The notes under the pieces were generated by a model. It saw only the letters and a list, made by a program, of their open reading frames with translations. It had not been told where the DNA came from and ran no database searches. Below, one piece after another: positions 34,480 to 44,161 of a DNA stretch of 64,000 bases (positions are counted from its first letter, which is position 1; every line of letters starts with the position of its first letter). This DNA comes from Bartonella tribocorum (GTDB lineage Bacteria; Pseudomonadota; Alphaproteobacteria; Rhizobiales; Rhizobiaceae). The position numbers and the translations under genes are program-made. The stretch covers positions 62,001-126,000 of the forward strand of contig NZ_NJGE01000003.1 of NCBI RefSeq assembly GCF_002777915.1, read 5' to 3'.

Positions 34480-35474
34480 TTTTTGCCACCTTCAAAACTG
34501 GCAATTTCTGCTAAACCAAATAATTTCATATCTTCTGCAAGAGCCTCTGCGTCAGTCCGCACCCCTATACGCAATCTTGCAGAACGTGAACGAGGATTTT
34601 GCTGTAACTCCTCTTTATTTGCCGTTATCCCCCCTTTAAACAAAGGAAAAAATGTTGCTGGCGAATGCTTTATTTCAGGCAAATAACGTGATCTCATCCC
34701 TTCTCCAGAACGCGCCGAAAAAAATCTTTTGACCATACGATCTTCAAGAGAATGAAAACTGACAACCCCCAAACGGCCTCCAGCTTTTAAAACGCGTTCA
34801 GCAGCAAATAAACCATGCGCTAATTCACCAATTTCATCATTAACATAGATACGAAGAGCCTGAAAAACACGTGTTGCAGGATGAATGCGATCTCCAGGCT
34901 TGCGCCCTACCAACGCTTCAATAGCATAAGCTAAATCACCCGTACGCAAAAAAGGCTGAACAGCACGACGCTTTTCAATCATTCGTGCAATTCGCCCTGC
35001 ATAACGTTCTTCTCCTAATATCTTAAAAATATGCGCTAAATCTTTTGCTTTTAAATGATTGATAACATCGCTCGCGGTAAAACCCGTCTGAGCCATTCGC
35101 ATATCTAAGGGACCATCTTTTTGAAAAGAAAAGCCTCTTTCTGCTTCGTCAAGCTGCATTGAAGAGACACCAATATCCAAAATAACCGCATCCACCTTCT
35201 CTTCAACGACACGATCGAGCTGTGAAAATTCCATATGAACCAAACGAAGTCGTGGAAAAAATTCATCAACAAGGGATTGTCCAGCACCAATGGCGTGAGG
35301 ATCACGATCAAGAGCAATCACTTCCGCCCCTGCCTTTAACAAAGCACGCGTATAACCACCAGCACCAAAGGTGCCATCAATCACTTTTGCGCCAACCAAT
35401 GGCATAAGCCCAGCCAAAACTGGCTGCAACAACACTGGAATATGGCGTTCAGCTCTTTGATTCTGTTTTGTCAA
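34476..35474 (-). CDS. rsmH: 16S rRNA (cytosine-1402-N4) methyltransferase
   Basis: A 332-residue SAM-dependent methyltransferase. Motifs: [79 protein letters not shown]-like (here [19 protein letters not shown]) and [18 protein letters not shown], all diagnostic of RsmH (MraW). It is the first gene of the dcw block here. mraZ, which usually precedes it, is absent; rnpB lies about 265 bases upstream on the same strand. Confidence 0.95.
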   Translation of the reverse strand: MTKQNQRAERHIPVLLQPVLAGLMPLVGAKVIDGTFGAGGYTRALLKAGAEVIALDRDPHAIGAGQSLVDEFFPRLRLVHMEFSQLDRVVEEKVDAVILDIGVSSMQLDEAERGFSFQKDGPLDMRMAQTGFTASDVINHLKAKDLAHIFKILGEERYAGRIARMIEKRRAVQPFLRTGDLAYAIEALVGRKPGDRIHPATRVFQALRIYVNDEIGELAHGLFAAERVLKAGGRLGVVSFHSLEDRMVKRFFSARSGEGMRSRYLPEIKHSPATFFPLFKGGITANKEELQQNPRSRSARLRIGVRTDAEALAEDMKLFGLAEIASFEGGKK

Positions 35475-35739
35475 AATAATCCGTCTTGAAGTTATACTGT
35501 TTCAAATCAACAGCGCTCTCATGGCAACCGATACCAGAATAACTAACCCTCAACTTTCATATTAATCACCATGAAAGAAAAAAGTTAAAGATACTCCAAG
35601 ACACATCCTAACGTATTATACTTAAAGAAATGTTATAATTTTTTAAAACACTCTTTAATTCAAGTGTCCATTTCAAACACAGACTCCATAAAAGTCTATA
35701 TGTCATTGAGCATACAAAATATCGCGTATCATCATGAAA

Positions 35740-36130
35740 TATCAGTCGGCCTATAAGCCGGGTTCTGTATAGTAAAGCTTGTACTTTACATGGCAACCAT
35801 TCATCTGGGACGGATGTTACCATCCGCCTCGTGCAACCTACCCGAATGACTCGCCCGGAAATCGGCTGCAAATTAAATCTTGCACGTCATTTCTATTTGG
35901 TCTTGCTCCCGGTGGGGTTTACCTTGCCACATTCATTACTGAATGCGCGGTGGGCTCTTACTCCACCCTTTCACCCTTACCTATAAAAATAGGCGGTTTA
36001 CTTTCTGTGGCACTTTCCCTAGGGTCACCCCCGCCGGGTGTTACCCGGCACCGTCTTTCCATGGAGCCCGGACTTTCCTCACCTGCCGCTTTTCAGCATT
36101 GGACAAGCGCGGTTGCCCAGCCGACTGACG
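35740..36130 (-). ncRNA. rnpB: RNase P RNA (class A)
   Basis: Read on the minus strand, the molecule begins near 36130 with GTCAGTCGGCTGGGCAACCG. It contains the highly conserved core GAGGAAAGTCCGGGCTCC and GGGTAACACCCGG-type P3/P4 surroundings. It ends near 35740 with AGAACCCGGCTTATAGGCCG. AGTCGGC at the 5' end pairs with GCCGACT at the 3' end to close helix P1. The length of about 390 bases is normal. It is the catalytic RNA that matures tRNA 5' ends. The exact ends are estimated to within a few bases. Confidence 0.95.
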
Positions 36131-36211
36131 CATTGACTTATAAAACATTTTCTGCTCCGTGAAAATAGTATCTTAAAATATTTTAGAGCCTATCTCTTTC
36201 AAAAGACGTTT

Positions 36212-36721
36212 TTATTTCAATGAAGCTAAATACATTTTCACTTTTGCACAATATTTTGCCGAAATGGAATTCATTTTTTTTGCAGCATGGCCCGCGTTAT
36301 ATTTAAGGATTGTACCACACGTACTTCCACCACTGAGTTTATAGGCCCGCGCCAAATAACGCATACCATATTCAAGATTGGTCGCAGGATCGTATAAATC
36401 TTTTACAGAACCACTAAAGCCCAACCCTCGTGCCGTAGAGGGCTTTATTTGCATCAAACCTATTTCGCCCGCTGCCCCCTTTATGCGTGCCTTATAATTA
36501 CTTTCAACTTTTACAACCGCATGTGCTAAATTAACGGGAACATTATGCTTAGTTGCAAGTTTCTGAATAAGAAACTCATAAGGACGAGCAAGTGTCTTAG
36601 AAGAAACAATTACTGAGACTTCTTTTGATTCTGCAACCTTTAAGGCACTATGGGTCCAACTTATATCAAATACAAAAAATACAGCACACGCTGTATTTAA
36701 CAAGATTTTCAAAAATTGCAT
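36212..36721 (-). CDS. Small lytic transglycosylase (SLT domain)
   Basis: A 169-residue exported protein with a Sec-type signal (MQFLKILLNTACAVFFVFDI, likely cut near residue 25). One SLT/goose-lysozyme-like domain follows: the catalytic Glu lies in AVVKVESNYKARIKG, then GEIGLMQIKPSTARGLGF, NLEYGMRYLARAY and LKYNAGHAAKK. It should cleave glycan strands in the periplasm. I start it at 36721, because AGAGAAAGAAA precedes that ATG and the signal peptide then begins correctly; the frame itself is open to 36784. A related role to VirB1-type lysozymes is possible, but no secretion genes are adjacent. Confidence 0.88.
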   Translation of the reverse strand: MQFLKILLNTACAVFFVFDISWTHSALKVAESKEVSVIVSSKTLARPYEFLIQKLATKHNVPVNLAHAVVKVESNYKARIKGAAGEIGLMQIKPSTARGLGFSGSVKDLYDPATNLEYGMRYLARAYKLSGGSTCGTILKYNAGHAAKKMNSISAKYCAKVKMYLASLK

Positions 36722-36784
36722 TTTCTTTCTCTTCACAACATTCTCAAATTCTATCCGCAAATATTTTGCAAGAGCATTGTACAA

Positions 36785-38142
36785 AAAAAGAAAGCAAAAG
36801 AACGGCTTGAAAAAGGAAATACTAAGACAATTTCAAGATAAAATTCTGTAGCAAAAGAAAATCTCTTTATGCACAAATTATAGATTGCTCTATATCATAA
36901 AATAAAAAAAATAAAGAGAATATATTCAATCTTATAGTATATTCAATAAAATGATATACTCTATCAATTTCTGTTATTGATATTGTATCAATCAATTTTT
37001 ATATTACAAAAATAGCAATTTAAATGGACATAATATTTTTTACAGATGATGATTAAATTCTTTATTGAGATTAATTCCACAAAGAAATAGAAAGAAGACA
37101 ATCTTTACTGAAGATCCGCGATAGCGCAGAAGTTTCATAAAAAATCAAAACCCTTATCAACGCTTCACACACGTCAATAAATGCCCGCAATACTCTTTAT
37201 ACCCAATAAAACCATCAACTAAAGCCAATCGTAAAACCTATCATTGTGCATAAAGCTTATAGATATACAAAATCCTCATACTCTTTACACATTTAAAATA
37301 TTACAATAGCCTTGATATTTGAGATAACTCAAAGAAGCTTTTTACTTCTTTCCGTATAAACCACACCGCTTCCCGCTTGTAATGTACAAGCAACTCGTTT
37401 TATTGCTTCACCATGAATAAATTTGAAACGGAAGAATTCCACTACAGTCGATATTCTCACTTCATATGTAAAATGATAAATGACCGTTACAAAATCATAT
37501 ACTTCTTTGTTCCTACAACAAATCTTAACAATTATTTTTTTCTATTTTTTTAAATTCTCTAAAATGCAATCCCCTAAAGCCTTTTGAAGGAAAATGGACC
37601 TCTCATCCTAATCCAAATATTTTTTGCTTTATCCCAGATTAATATCTTAGCAGCCTTGCATCTCATTTCTAGAAACCATACAAGTGAATCCACATCAAAA
37701 AATCTGCAAGAAAAAGAAAGCTAAAACTTTTGAGAGTCTTCTATCTTCCTTATCAAACAGAAAAATAACTGACATATAAAACGCGCTTAATGTGTTTCGT
37801 TACAACATTCATGCCTTTGTTTTTCTAAAATGAGCACTCTCAGATTATGCTCACCCTTTATCAAAACACTATCTTGATTTGAGCTGTTTTTTATTCCTTT
37901 TTTGCATTTATCATTATAGCCCATTGATAATGTGCATTAATCTGAAACACCATCGATAAACTTGCGGTCACTCTCGTAACGATCGCAACCTTATTTTATA
38001 CTCTGATTGATTGCTTTTTGGATAAGATAAACTTTGCTAATTATCTTACAAATTGATTACTTCCCTCACGCTTTTCAAAACGTCACGAAAAACTCTCATC
38101 CCTCCTTTAAAATAAAACCCAAAAGCATGATTTTTAAAACAG
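36785..38142. other. 1.36 kb without a convincing gene
   Basis: AT-rich DNA with many stops in all frames. The only coding-like trace is an open stretch on the minus strand ending at 37329. It is about 70 codons with no ATG, reading ...VRISTVVEFFRFKFIHGEAI and then KRVACTLQAGSGVVYTERSK. It may be a remnant of a dead gene. I see no RNA gene or repeat that I can name. Confidence 0.5.
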
Positions 38143-38523
38143 CTAAAAATAAGAATCCAAAATGGAAGGACGAGACATCGCTTTTGAGAAAGCCATAGCA
38201 ACAGCTTCACCAAACTTGTGAGCCTCTTCACAACTCTGACCGAGCTCAGAAGCAAATGAAACCGCATCGCGACGCAGATACACAATAAAAAGCTCTTGCT
38301 GCTGAGGGCTCATCTTAGAAAGATGCGTGATAATATCTGGAAAAGACACAGACAATCTCTCTAGAAAGAACCCCTCTGTTACATCAATCTTTTGAGAAGA
38401 AAAAGAAGAATGACTGAAAAAAAACTGAGAAACAGCACCACTTCGAGAAACAAAAAGGCTCGCGCTAAAAATAAAAAATACAAACAAAATAAAAATAATA
38501 CGATGTCTGAAAGAATCCTTCAT
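38143..38523 (-). CDS. Hypothetical exported or membrane-anchored protein
   Basis: A 126-residue protein that I do not recognise. Residues 8-28 (RIIFILFVFFIFSASLFVSR) form a signal peptide or membrane anchor. The rest is a mixed polar domain of about 95 residues that looks helical (ITHLSKMSPQQQELFIVYLR, then EEAHKFGEAVAMAFSKAM). A start at 38523 has AGGTAAGAG directly upstream. It stands alone between two long gene-free stretches. The coding quality and clean signal sequence argue that it is real, but no function can be given. Confidence 0.6.
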   Translation of the reverse strand: MKDSFRHRIIFILFVFFIFSASLFVSRSGAVSQFFFSHSSFSSQKIDVTEGFFLERLSVSFPDIITHLSKMSPQQQELFIVYLRRDAVSFASELGQSCEEAHKFGEAVAMAFSKAMSRPSILDSYF

Positions 38524-38732
38524 CTCTTACCTAAAGATCACAAAATAAAAATTCCCTTTATAGTATTTGAGACACTTCAATAAAGAAAAATTCCAATCAT
38601 TGCCAATAAACACAACAACGCTAACAGCCACACGCATTCACTTAGAACTCTAAGTTCAACAATAGTAGATCTCACACCCTTTACTCCTCCCCTGTTGATA
38701 CCCTAAAAAAATTCCAAAATATGCTACAAAGA

Positions 38733-38760
38733 GCCTGACTGAGGTAATCCTCAGTCAGGC
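38733..38760. repeat. Perfect 12-bp inverted repeat
   Basis: Arms GCCTGACTGAGG and CCTCAGTCAGGC around a TAAT loop. There is no T run on either side, so it is not a standard terminator, though it could still end transcription from the minus-strand side. Twenty-three bases later comes a ten-G tract. Confidence 0.7.
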
Positions 38761-38783
38761 CAGACAATCTAGGGGATCCACGC

Positions 38784-38793
38784 GGGGGGGGGG
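38784..38793 (+). repeat. Homopolymer tract of ten G
   Basis: A run of G10 inside a local GC-rich patch (GGGGATCC before, GAGGAGGTTCCCC after) is striking in DNA this AT-rich. Such tracts slip during replication and can switch gene expression. Here no gene clearly starts beside it, so any function is a guess. Confidence 0.7.
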
Positions 38794-39451
38794 AGGAGGT
38801 TCCCCGATCGTCTTCTCACATCAACCACTAAGATAGCCGATGCAATATCCTTGCTATGGAATAAAATGATTTAAACAACAAGAACTTCTTATCATCTTCT
38901 ACGTAAAAAAGCACAAAAGAATTATAAATTATTCAAAAATGGTGAAATTTAGGCAAAAAAAATTCAGAATGACCCAATTTGAAGCAATTTTATTCCAAGA
39001 ACACATCAATTAGAATCTATAACCATTATAATTTTTTTATAATAATCTCTTTCACAACTCTAATGATCATAATTAAAATAACAGGTAATCTATAATATAT
39101 TTACCCTATAAAACTAAAACGTAGATTCAGTAGAATCACTTACCCAACAACAATCAACACAAAAGAACACATTAATTATTTAAATAAAAACAACAAATTA
39201 AATAGAAAAAGCCTTATCTATCTTCATGAGAATTTCTGAAAACGCTCTTTTGAAACTATTGTCAAATCTCTTACGCAACAACAACCATGAAAAATTTAAA
39301 CAGCTTACAAAAAAACGAAAACTCTGAAGATATTTATTTCGAATCATGCTCTATGATCATTCCTAATCACGATAAACTATCTTACAATAGCCAGCACATC
39401 CCTCTATGTTATTTAGAAAATCAGAGAATAAAGCACGTTAATGAGCGCAAC

Positions 39452-40390
39452 TTATGCAAAATCTATTTGTTTATCTTTGATATCATCAACCAATAAACGA
39501 GGATCACGAGCAAGCCAAAGTGTTACCACGCACTCCTTACTGTTTTTATTTTGTATAGGAGTAAGACAAATCGTTTGTTCTAAAACAAGTCCTACATTTT
39601 TAAGCCATTGTTCTATTTGTAAAGCCGAAAATCCAAGCCCCATATACGCTTGATCAGAATGTGAAGATTCAACTTTATGATAACAAAAGTCCACAATCAA
39701 TAAACGCCCATGAGGACGCAAAACACCTGATATTTCATGAAGAACCATTTCAGGTTTTTTAAGAAAATGTAAAACCCAATGAAGAATGACTAAATCAAAA
39801 GTTGTCTCTCCAACAGGTAAGTGCAAAACATCACGATCAAGCACGATTTCAATCGCATGCGTATAAAGATCAGAAAACAATTTTAAGATAGACCCTCCAC
39901 CCATTCCAATATTCAGCATCGTCTGAAATGGCTTATCACCCACGATTTTAAGTAAAGCATTTTCCACCCCATGATCTGCCATATAGGACGATCGTAAGAA
40001 ATCCCATTGCGATACATTTTGTAAAAAATGCTTCTTCTTTGTTTTTTTACGCTGCTTTTTGACATCCTTCAAACGTTCTAAATCATGCGCTAACAACACA
40101 TCATGCTTTGGCAAAGCTGAAAGAATGCCCATCACAATATCTTTACCCCAAAAATCATGACAAAGTTTAAAATAAAGACAACCTCCCTTCTCATAACGCT
40201 CAATCAGTCGTGCTTCGTATAATAAATATAAATATCGTGATATACATGCTTGCGATTGATCAAGGATAAAAATAAAATCAGGGATTGTTAAATCTTCATG
40301 ATGCAAGAGCCTAAGAACACGTAAATGGCTCACTTCTGCTATCGCTTTCAGTAACACAATCGTTGCATCTAAACTTGCACTTTTTTTCAT
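39452..40390 (-). CDS. ArsR-type regulator fused to a degenerate methyltransferase domain
   Basis: A 312-residue cytosolic protein. Residues 1-90 form an ArsR/SmtB winged helix (LLKAIAEVSHLRVLRLLHHE, then DQSQACISRYLYLLYEARLI as the recognition helix region). A basic linker (KKQRKKTKKKH) leads to a class I methyltransferase-like domain with LNIGMGGGS in place of motif I and FDLVILHWVLHFLKKPE and GRLLIVDFCYH later. Homologues in other Rhizobiales normally have an acidic residue before the first Gly and about 20-25 more residues between motif I and the FDLV strand; both are missing here. Methyltransferase activity is therefore doubtful, while DNA binding looks intact. I start it at 40390 (MKKSASLD) because GAGGGG then sits 6 bases upstream. 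Confidence 0.8.
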   Translation of the reverse strand: MKKSASLDATIVLLKAIAEVSHLRVLRLLHHEDLTIPDFIFILDQSQACISRYLYLLYEARLIERYEKGGCLYFKLCHDFWGKDIVMGILSALPKHDVLLAHDLERLKDVKKQRKKTKKKHFLQNVSQWDFLRSSYMADHGVENALLKIVGDKPFQTMLNIGMGGGSILKLFSDLYTHAIEIVLDRDVLHLPVGETTFDLVILHWVLHFLKKPEMVLHEISGVLRPHGRLLIVDFCYHKVESSHSDQAYMGLGFSALQIEQWLKNVGLVLEQTICLTPIQNKNSKECVVTLWLARDPRLLVDDIKDKQIDFA

Positions 40391-40408
40391 AATCATCCCC
40401 TCAACCTT

Positions 40409-40430
40409 CCTATAAACATTTGTTTATAGG
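40409..40430. promoter_or_regulatory. Candidate ArsR-family operator
   Basis: A perfect palindrome with 10-base arms CCTATAAACA and TGTTTATAGG and a TT centre. It begins 19 bases upstream of the ArsR-type start. ArsR/SmtB repressors bind AT-rich inverted repeats of this size, often in their own promoters, so self-regulation is a reasonable inference. Confidence 0.6.
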
Positions 40431-41075
40431 AAAAAAAGTCAAGCATAATACGCATATTCTTATCTATTTCATTCCAAATATTTTTATCATACTATGAAAA
40501 AAACAAGCTGTAGCAAAAGATGAACAGACCTTATCCCATTGCCCATAAATAATTCTAATAAATTGATTTATAATAATGATTCAATACTTTTAGCTTACAC
40601 AAAAGACTAAAGTATTGTAATCTTTTCTCATTTCAAACCTATTCATGGTGAATCAATTAAACTATTCTCTTGCAGCTCAGAAATGGCAACCTATGAATAA
40701 AAAACACAAACGTTGAGTGAAATGCCTCTTATAGCGATCTTAAAACAAAAATTATCCAACATTAGGAGAGAATAAATAATAAGATGATTTCAGCTTGTAG
40801 CTTTTTAAACAAAGACGCTAATGCTAAACGAACAGAGCATTTATAGAATGGCCCTTCTTTCCATAAAAAGATTTCCCCTTTTTATGGCAACTTTTCAAGC
40901 AAGGACAGCTATAGATCACAAGTAGAATAACTTTATTTAGGTCATAAGCTCATAAAGAGCCTCTCCTCTTTCCAATGAATAACAACTTCCACGGAATACA
41001 CACGACATTATTGATGAAACCATAAACACAAAAACACACTATTTTCTCAATAAAGTTCCTATAAGATAAGAAATT
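40431..41075. other. 0.65 kb without a convincing gene
   Basis: AT-rich DNA between the ettA stop and the ArsR-type gene start. It should contain the promoter of the ArsR-type gene next to the palindrome. I see no gene; a 20-codon frame after GGAGAG near 40784 is too short to support. Confidence 0.5.
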
Positions 41076-42725
41076 CTAGCGTGTAAGAGGCTTATAATTT
41101 GCGTGCTTAGGATTAAGGGATTCAACCCCAAGACGGCGAACTTTATCAGCCTCATATTCAGCAAAATTACCTTCAAACCATTCCACATGGCCATCACCTT
41201 CAAAGGCTAAAATATGCGTTGCCAATCGATCAAGAAACATACGATCGTGCGATATGATCACGGCACAACCAGCAAAATTTTCTAATGCATCTTCCAATGC
41301 ACCCAACGTTTCAGTATCAAGATCATTTGTCGGTTCATCAAGAAGCAGCACATTCCCCCCCTCTTTTAGAAGTTTCGCCAAATGGACACGATTGCGCTGT
41401 CCTCCTGATAAATTTGCCACCTTCTGCTGCTGATCAGCCCCCTTGAAATTAAAAGCCCCGCAATAAGCACGACTATTCATTTCATATTTGCCTAACTTAA
41501 TAATGTCATTTCCACCAGAAATCTCCTCCCAAACAGTTTTATCACCTGCCAAAGAATCACGACTCTGATCCACATAACTCATGTGAACTGTTTCACCAAT
41601 ACGTATTTGACCTGAATCGGGCTGTTCTTGTCCTGTCAACATTTTAAACAAGGTCGACTTTCCCATACCATTGGGCCCAATAACGCCGACAATGCCCCCA
41701 GCAGGAAGTTTAAAAGAGAGAGAATCAATCAACACACGTTCGCCATAAGCTTTAGAGAGATGATCAACTTCAATAACAACCTGTCCCAATCTTTCTCCAA
41801 TAGGAATAATAATTTGCGCCTCTCCAGGACGGCGTTCACGTGCCGCCTGAACCAACTCATCATAAGCTTTAATCCGCGCTTTTGATTTTGCTTGTCGCCC
41901 TTTTGGACTAGAAGCAATCCATTCTTGCTCACGTGATAAAGCACGTTGACGCGCAGCCTCTTCACGACCTTCTTGAGCCAAACGCTTTGCTTTAGCCCCC
42001 AAATAAGCAGAATAGTTCCCCTCATAAGGGATACCTCTACCGCGATCTAACTCCAAAATCCACCCCGTAACATTATCGAGAAAATAACGATCATGGGTTA
42101 TCAAAAGCACAGCACCAGGATATTCACGCAGATGCCTTTCAAGCCAAGCCGTGGTTTCAGCATCTAAATGGTTTGTTGGTTCATCCAAAAGCAACAAATC
42201 AGGTTTTGATAAAAGCAATTTACAAAGCGCCACACGCCGCTTTTCACCACCCGAAAGTTTTGTCACATCCCCCTCAGCTGGCGGACAACCAAGAGCAGCC
42301 ATCGCCATTTCTACTTGACTTTCTAAATCCCAAAGATTCTGACTGTCAATAATATCCTGAAGGCTTGCACTTTCATCAGCCGTTTCCTCGCTATAATTCA
42401 TCATCAATTCGTTATAACGCTCAAGAATGGCCTGTTTATCTGCAACTCCCTCCATCACATTGCCACGCACATCTTTGCTTGCATCAAGCACAGGTTCTTG
42501 TGGGAGATAGCCACAACGTGCTCCTTCAGAAAGCCATGCTTCTCCCGTATATTCCTTATCTAACCCAGCCATAATACGTAAAATAGTTGATTTACCTGCA
42601 CCATTTGGTCCTAAAATACCGATCTTCGCATCTGGATAAAAAGACAAATGAATATTTTCTAAAATTTTTTTATTGCCGTAAGATTTGTTGAGCCCAGCCA
42701 TATGGTAGATAAATTGACGTGCCAT
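41076..42725 (-). CDS. ettA: Energy-dependent translational throttle protein EttA (ABC-F)
   Basis: A 549-residue cytosolic ABC-F ATPase with two nucleotide-binding domains and no membrane part. NBD1: GPNGAGKSTILRIMAG, LSGGEKRRVALCKLL and LLLLDEPTNHLD. The linker arm follows (RQRALSREQEWIASSPKGRQ, typical of EttA). NBD2: GPNGMGKSTLFKMLTG, LSGGQRNRVHLAKLL and LLLDEPTNDLD. EttA binds the ribosomal E site and gates entry into elongation by energy state. The length matches the family. The start at 42725 has AAAGAGAAA upstream. Single gene. Confidence 0.93.
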   Translation of the reverse strand: MARQFIYHMAGLNKSYGNKKILENIHLSFYPDAKIGILGPNGAGKSTILRIMAGLDKEYTGEAWLSEGARCGYLPQEPVLDASKDVRGNVMEGVADKQAILERYNELMMNYSEETADESASLQDIIDSQNLWDLESQVEMAMAALGCPPAEGDVTKLSGGEKRRVALCKLLLSKPDLLLLDEPTNHLDAETTAWLERHLREYPGAVLLITHDRYFLDNVTGWILELDRGRGIPYEGNYSAYLGAKAKRLAQEGREEAARQRALSREQEWIASSPKGRQAKSKARIKAYDELVQAARERRPGEAQIIIPIGERLGQVVIEVDHLSKAYGERVLIDSLSFKLPAGGIVGVIGPNGMGKSTLFKMLTGQEQPDSGQIRIGETVHMSYVDQSRDSLAGDKTVWEEISGGNDIIKLGKYEMNSRAYCGAFNFKGADQQQKVANLSGGQRNRVHLAKLLKEGGNVLLLDEPTNDLDTETLGALEDALENFAGCAVIISHDRMFLDRLATHILAFEGDGHVEWFEGNFAEYEADKVRRLGVESLNPKHANYKPLTR

Positions 42726-42887
42726 AAATTTCTCTTTATATTATGCGATATTAAAGATTAGGATTTTGAAAAAACTGCTTTCGCTTTTTGAAACTGTACA
42801 GTAAACAAGGCTTACACTATCTCAAAAGCTTTTCGCTTTAATATTGGTACATTTTTTCTCATCTCACAAGCCCCAGTATGGTTATAA

Positions 42888-43424
42888 ATGCAAAAAAACA
42901 TCCTCTCAAGAAGCAAAAAGCAAATCTTTTTAGCTGTACCTGAAACGTGTTCTCAAACATTGCCCCTCTTTTCCATACCAGGTATAACGTTGCATTTTTA
43001 CCGTATTAAACCAACCTACCAATGTAATATAGGACCAAAAAGAAAAACGATTCTTTATGCTCCTTCTTTTTTTGCTTTATGGGCTTTATACTACGCAGTA
43101 AAAAATCCTTCCCTTTTTTCATCAATTGTTTGTTACGGGAAACAGTGGACTTCACCCCTTGCTTTGATGTGGCTTAAATTACGTTTACAAAACGACCGTC
43201 GTCTTATGGGATCTGACGTTCCAAGCCCAATGATCATGAAAGCTTTGCGTCAACATGTCACAACGAATGACTACAGTGCACTTCCCATAGGAATGTGGTT
43301 ACATTTCGTAAAAAACTATAAAATGAATTGTAAAAACTTATCCATTCCCCTCTTTTGGCTTGATCATTGTAAAAATAAGATCAATATTCAAAAAATCATT
43401 TCAAAACTTCAGGACGAAATATAG
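42888..43424 (+). CDS. Hypothetical protein, possible relic of an alpha/beta-hydrolase-like protein
   Basis: A 178-residue protein that I do not recognise. It has no signal peptide. A central hydrophobic strand and helix pattern (TILYAPSFFALWALYYAVKN) and a C-terminal PLFWLDHCKNKINIQKIISK faintly recall the late part of alpha/beta hydrolases. No serine nucleophile motif (GxSxG) is present, so it may be a truncated and inactive relative or something unrelated. It is followed by pncA with about 45 bases between, so the two may share a message. The ATG at 42888 has no strong binding site. Confidence 0.55.
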   Translation: MQKNILSRSKKQIFLAVPETCSQTLPLFSIPGITLHFYRIKPTYQCNIGPKRKTILYAPSFFALWALYYAVKNPSLFSSIVCYGKQWTSPLALMWLKLRLQNDRRLMGSDVPSPMIMKALRQHVTTNDYSALPIGMWLHFVKNYKMNCKNLSIPLFWLDHCKNKINIQKIISKLQDEI

Positions 43425-43469
43425 CTTTTTTAAAATATGATAAAGCTCACCTCCTACAGGAATATATTT

Positions 43470-44078
43470 ATGGAAAAAAAAGCCTTACTCGTCATTGATG
43501 TTCAAAATGACTTCTTACCCGGTGGAGCACTTGCAGTACCACAAGGTGATGCTATTTTGCCCGCCGTCAATAATCTTATCAATCATTTTGACCACGTTAT
43601 CTTAACTCAAGACTGGCATCCCAAAAACCACTGCAGCTTTGCCTCCTGCTATCCTGAAAAAAAGCCTTATGATACCATCAATCTTGACTATGGTCCTCAA
43701 ATACTTTGGCCTGATCATTGTATACAAGGAACACAAGGAGCAGAGTTTTATCCATCTCTCAGAGTGGAAAAGGCACAACTTATCCTTAGAAAAGGCTATA
43801 ATCCAAAAATGGATAGCTATTCTGCTTTTCTTGAAAATGATCAAAAAACACCAACAGGTTTACAAGTTTATCTTAAAGAACACGGTTTTACCAAACTCGT
43901 TATGTGTGGCTTAGCAACGGACTTTTGTGTTGGATTTTCTGCTCTTCACGCCATACAATGTGGTTTTAAGGTCAGTGTTTCATTAAATGCCTGCGCTGGT
44001 ATTGATGTAAACGAATCCCTGAACACAATGCTTAAAACCATGAACGAAGCTGGTATCGAACTGTTAATGGCCTCCTAA
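43470..44078 (+). CDS. pncA: Nicotinamidase (pyrazinamidase)
   Basis: A 202-residue cysteine hydrolase that converts nicotinamide to nicotinate in NAD salvage. The catalytic triad is visible: Asp in LLVIDVQNDFLPGG, Lys in LILRKGYNPKMDSYSAF and Cys in MCGLATDFCVGFSALHA. The metal site HPKNHCSFAS (DWHPKNHCS) is present too. The length is normal. The frame opens at 43437, but MEKKALLVID at 43470 is the family N terminus and has AGGA upstream. Confidence 0.92.
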   Translation: MEKKALLVIDVQNDFLPGGALAVPQGDAILPAVNNLINHFDHVILTQDWHPKNHCSFASCYPEKKPYDTINLDYGPQILWPDHCIQGTQGAEFYPSLRVEKAQLILRKGYNPKMDSYSAFLENDQKTPTGLQVYLKEHGFTKLVMCGLATDFCVGFSALHAIQCGFKVSVSLNACAGIDVNESLNTMLKTMNEAGIELLMAS

Positions 44079-44161
44079 AATATTGTTTTCTGACGACCTA
44101 TTATAACACTCTGATTTATAAGAAATAAATTATTCTCTTCCACATCAAAAAGAGGATAAAT

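Larger units (their letters stand above)
38524..39451. other. 0.93 kb without a convincing gene; hairpin and G tract
   Basis: Holds a perfect 12-base-pair hairpin (38733-38760) and a run of ten G (38784-38793). A 69-codon plus-strand frame (39287-39496) has no ribosome binding site, overlaps the ArsR gene end and is not convincing. Confidence 0.5.

Noticed and set aside
35779-36162. 127-residue plus-strand ORF
   Set aside because: It is the complement of the RNase P RNA gene; its open frame comes from the GC-rich RNA sequence.
39287-39496. 69-residue plus-strand ORF
   Set aside because: There is no ribosome binding site, it overlaps the end of the ArsR-type gene, and there is no recognisable pattern.
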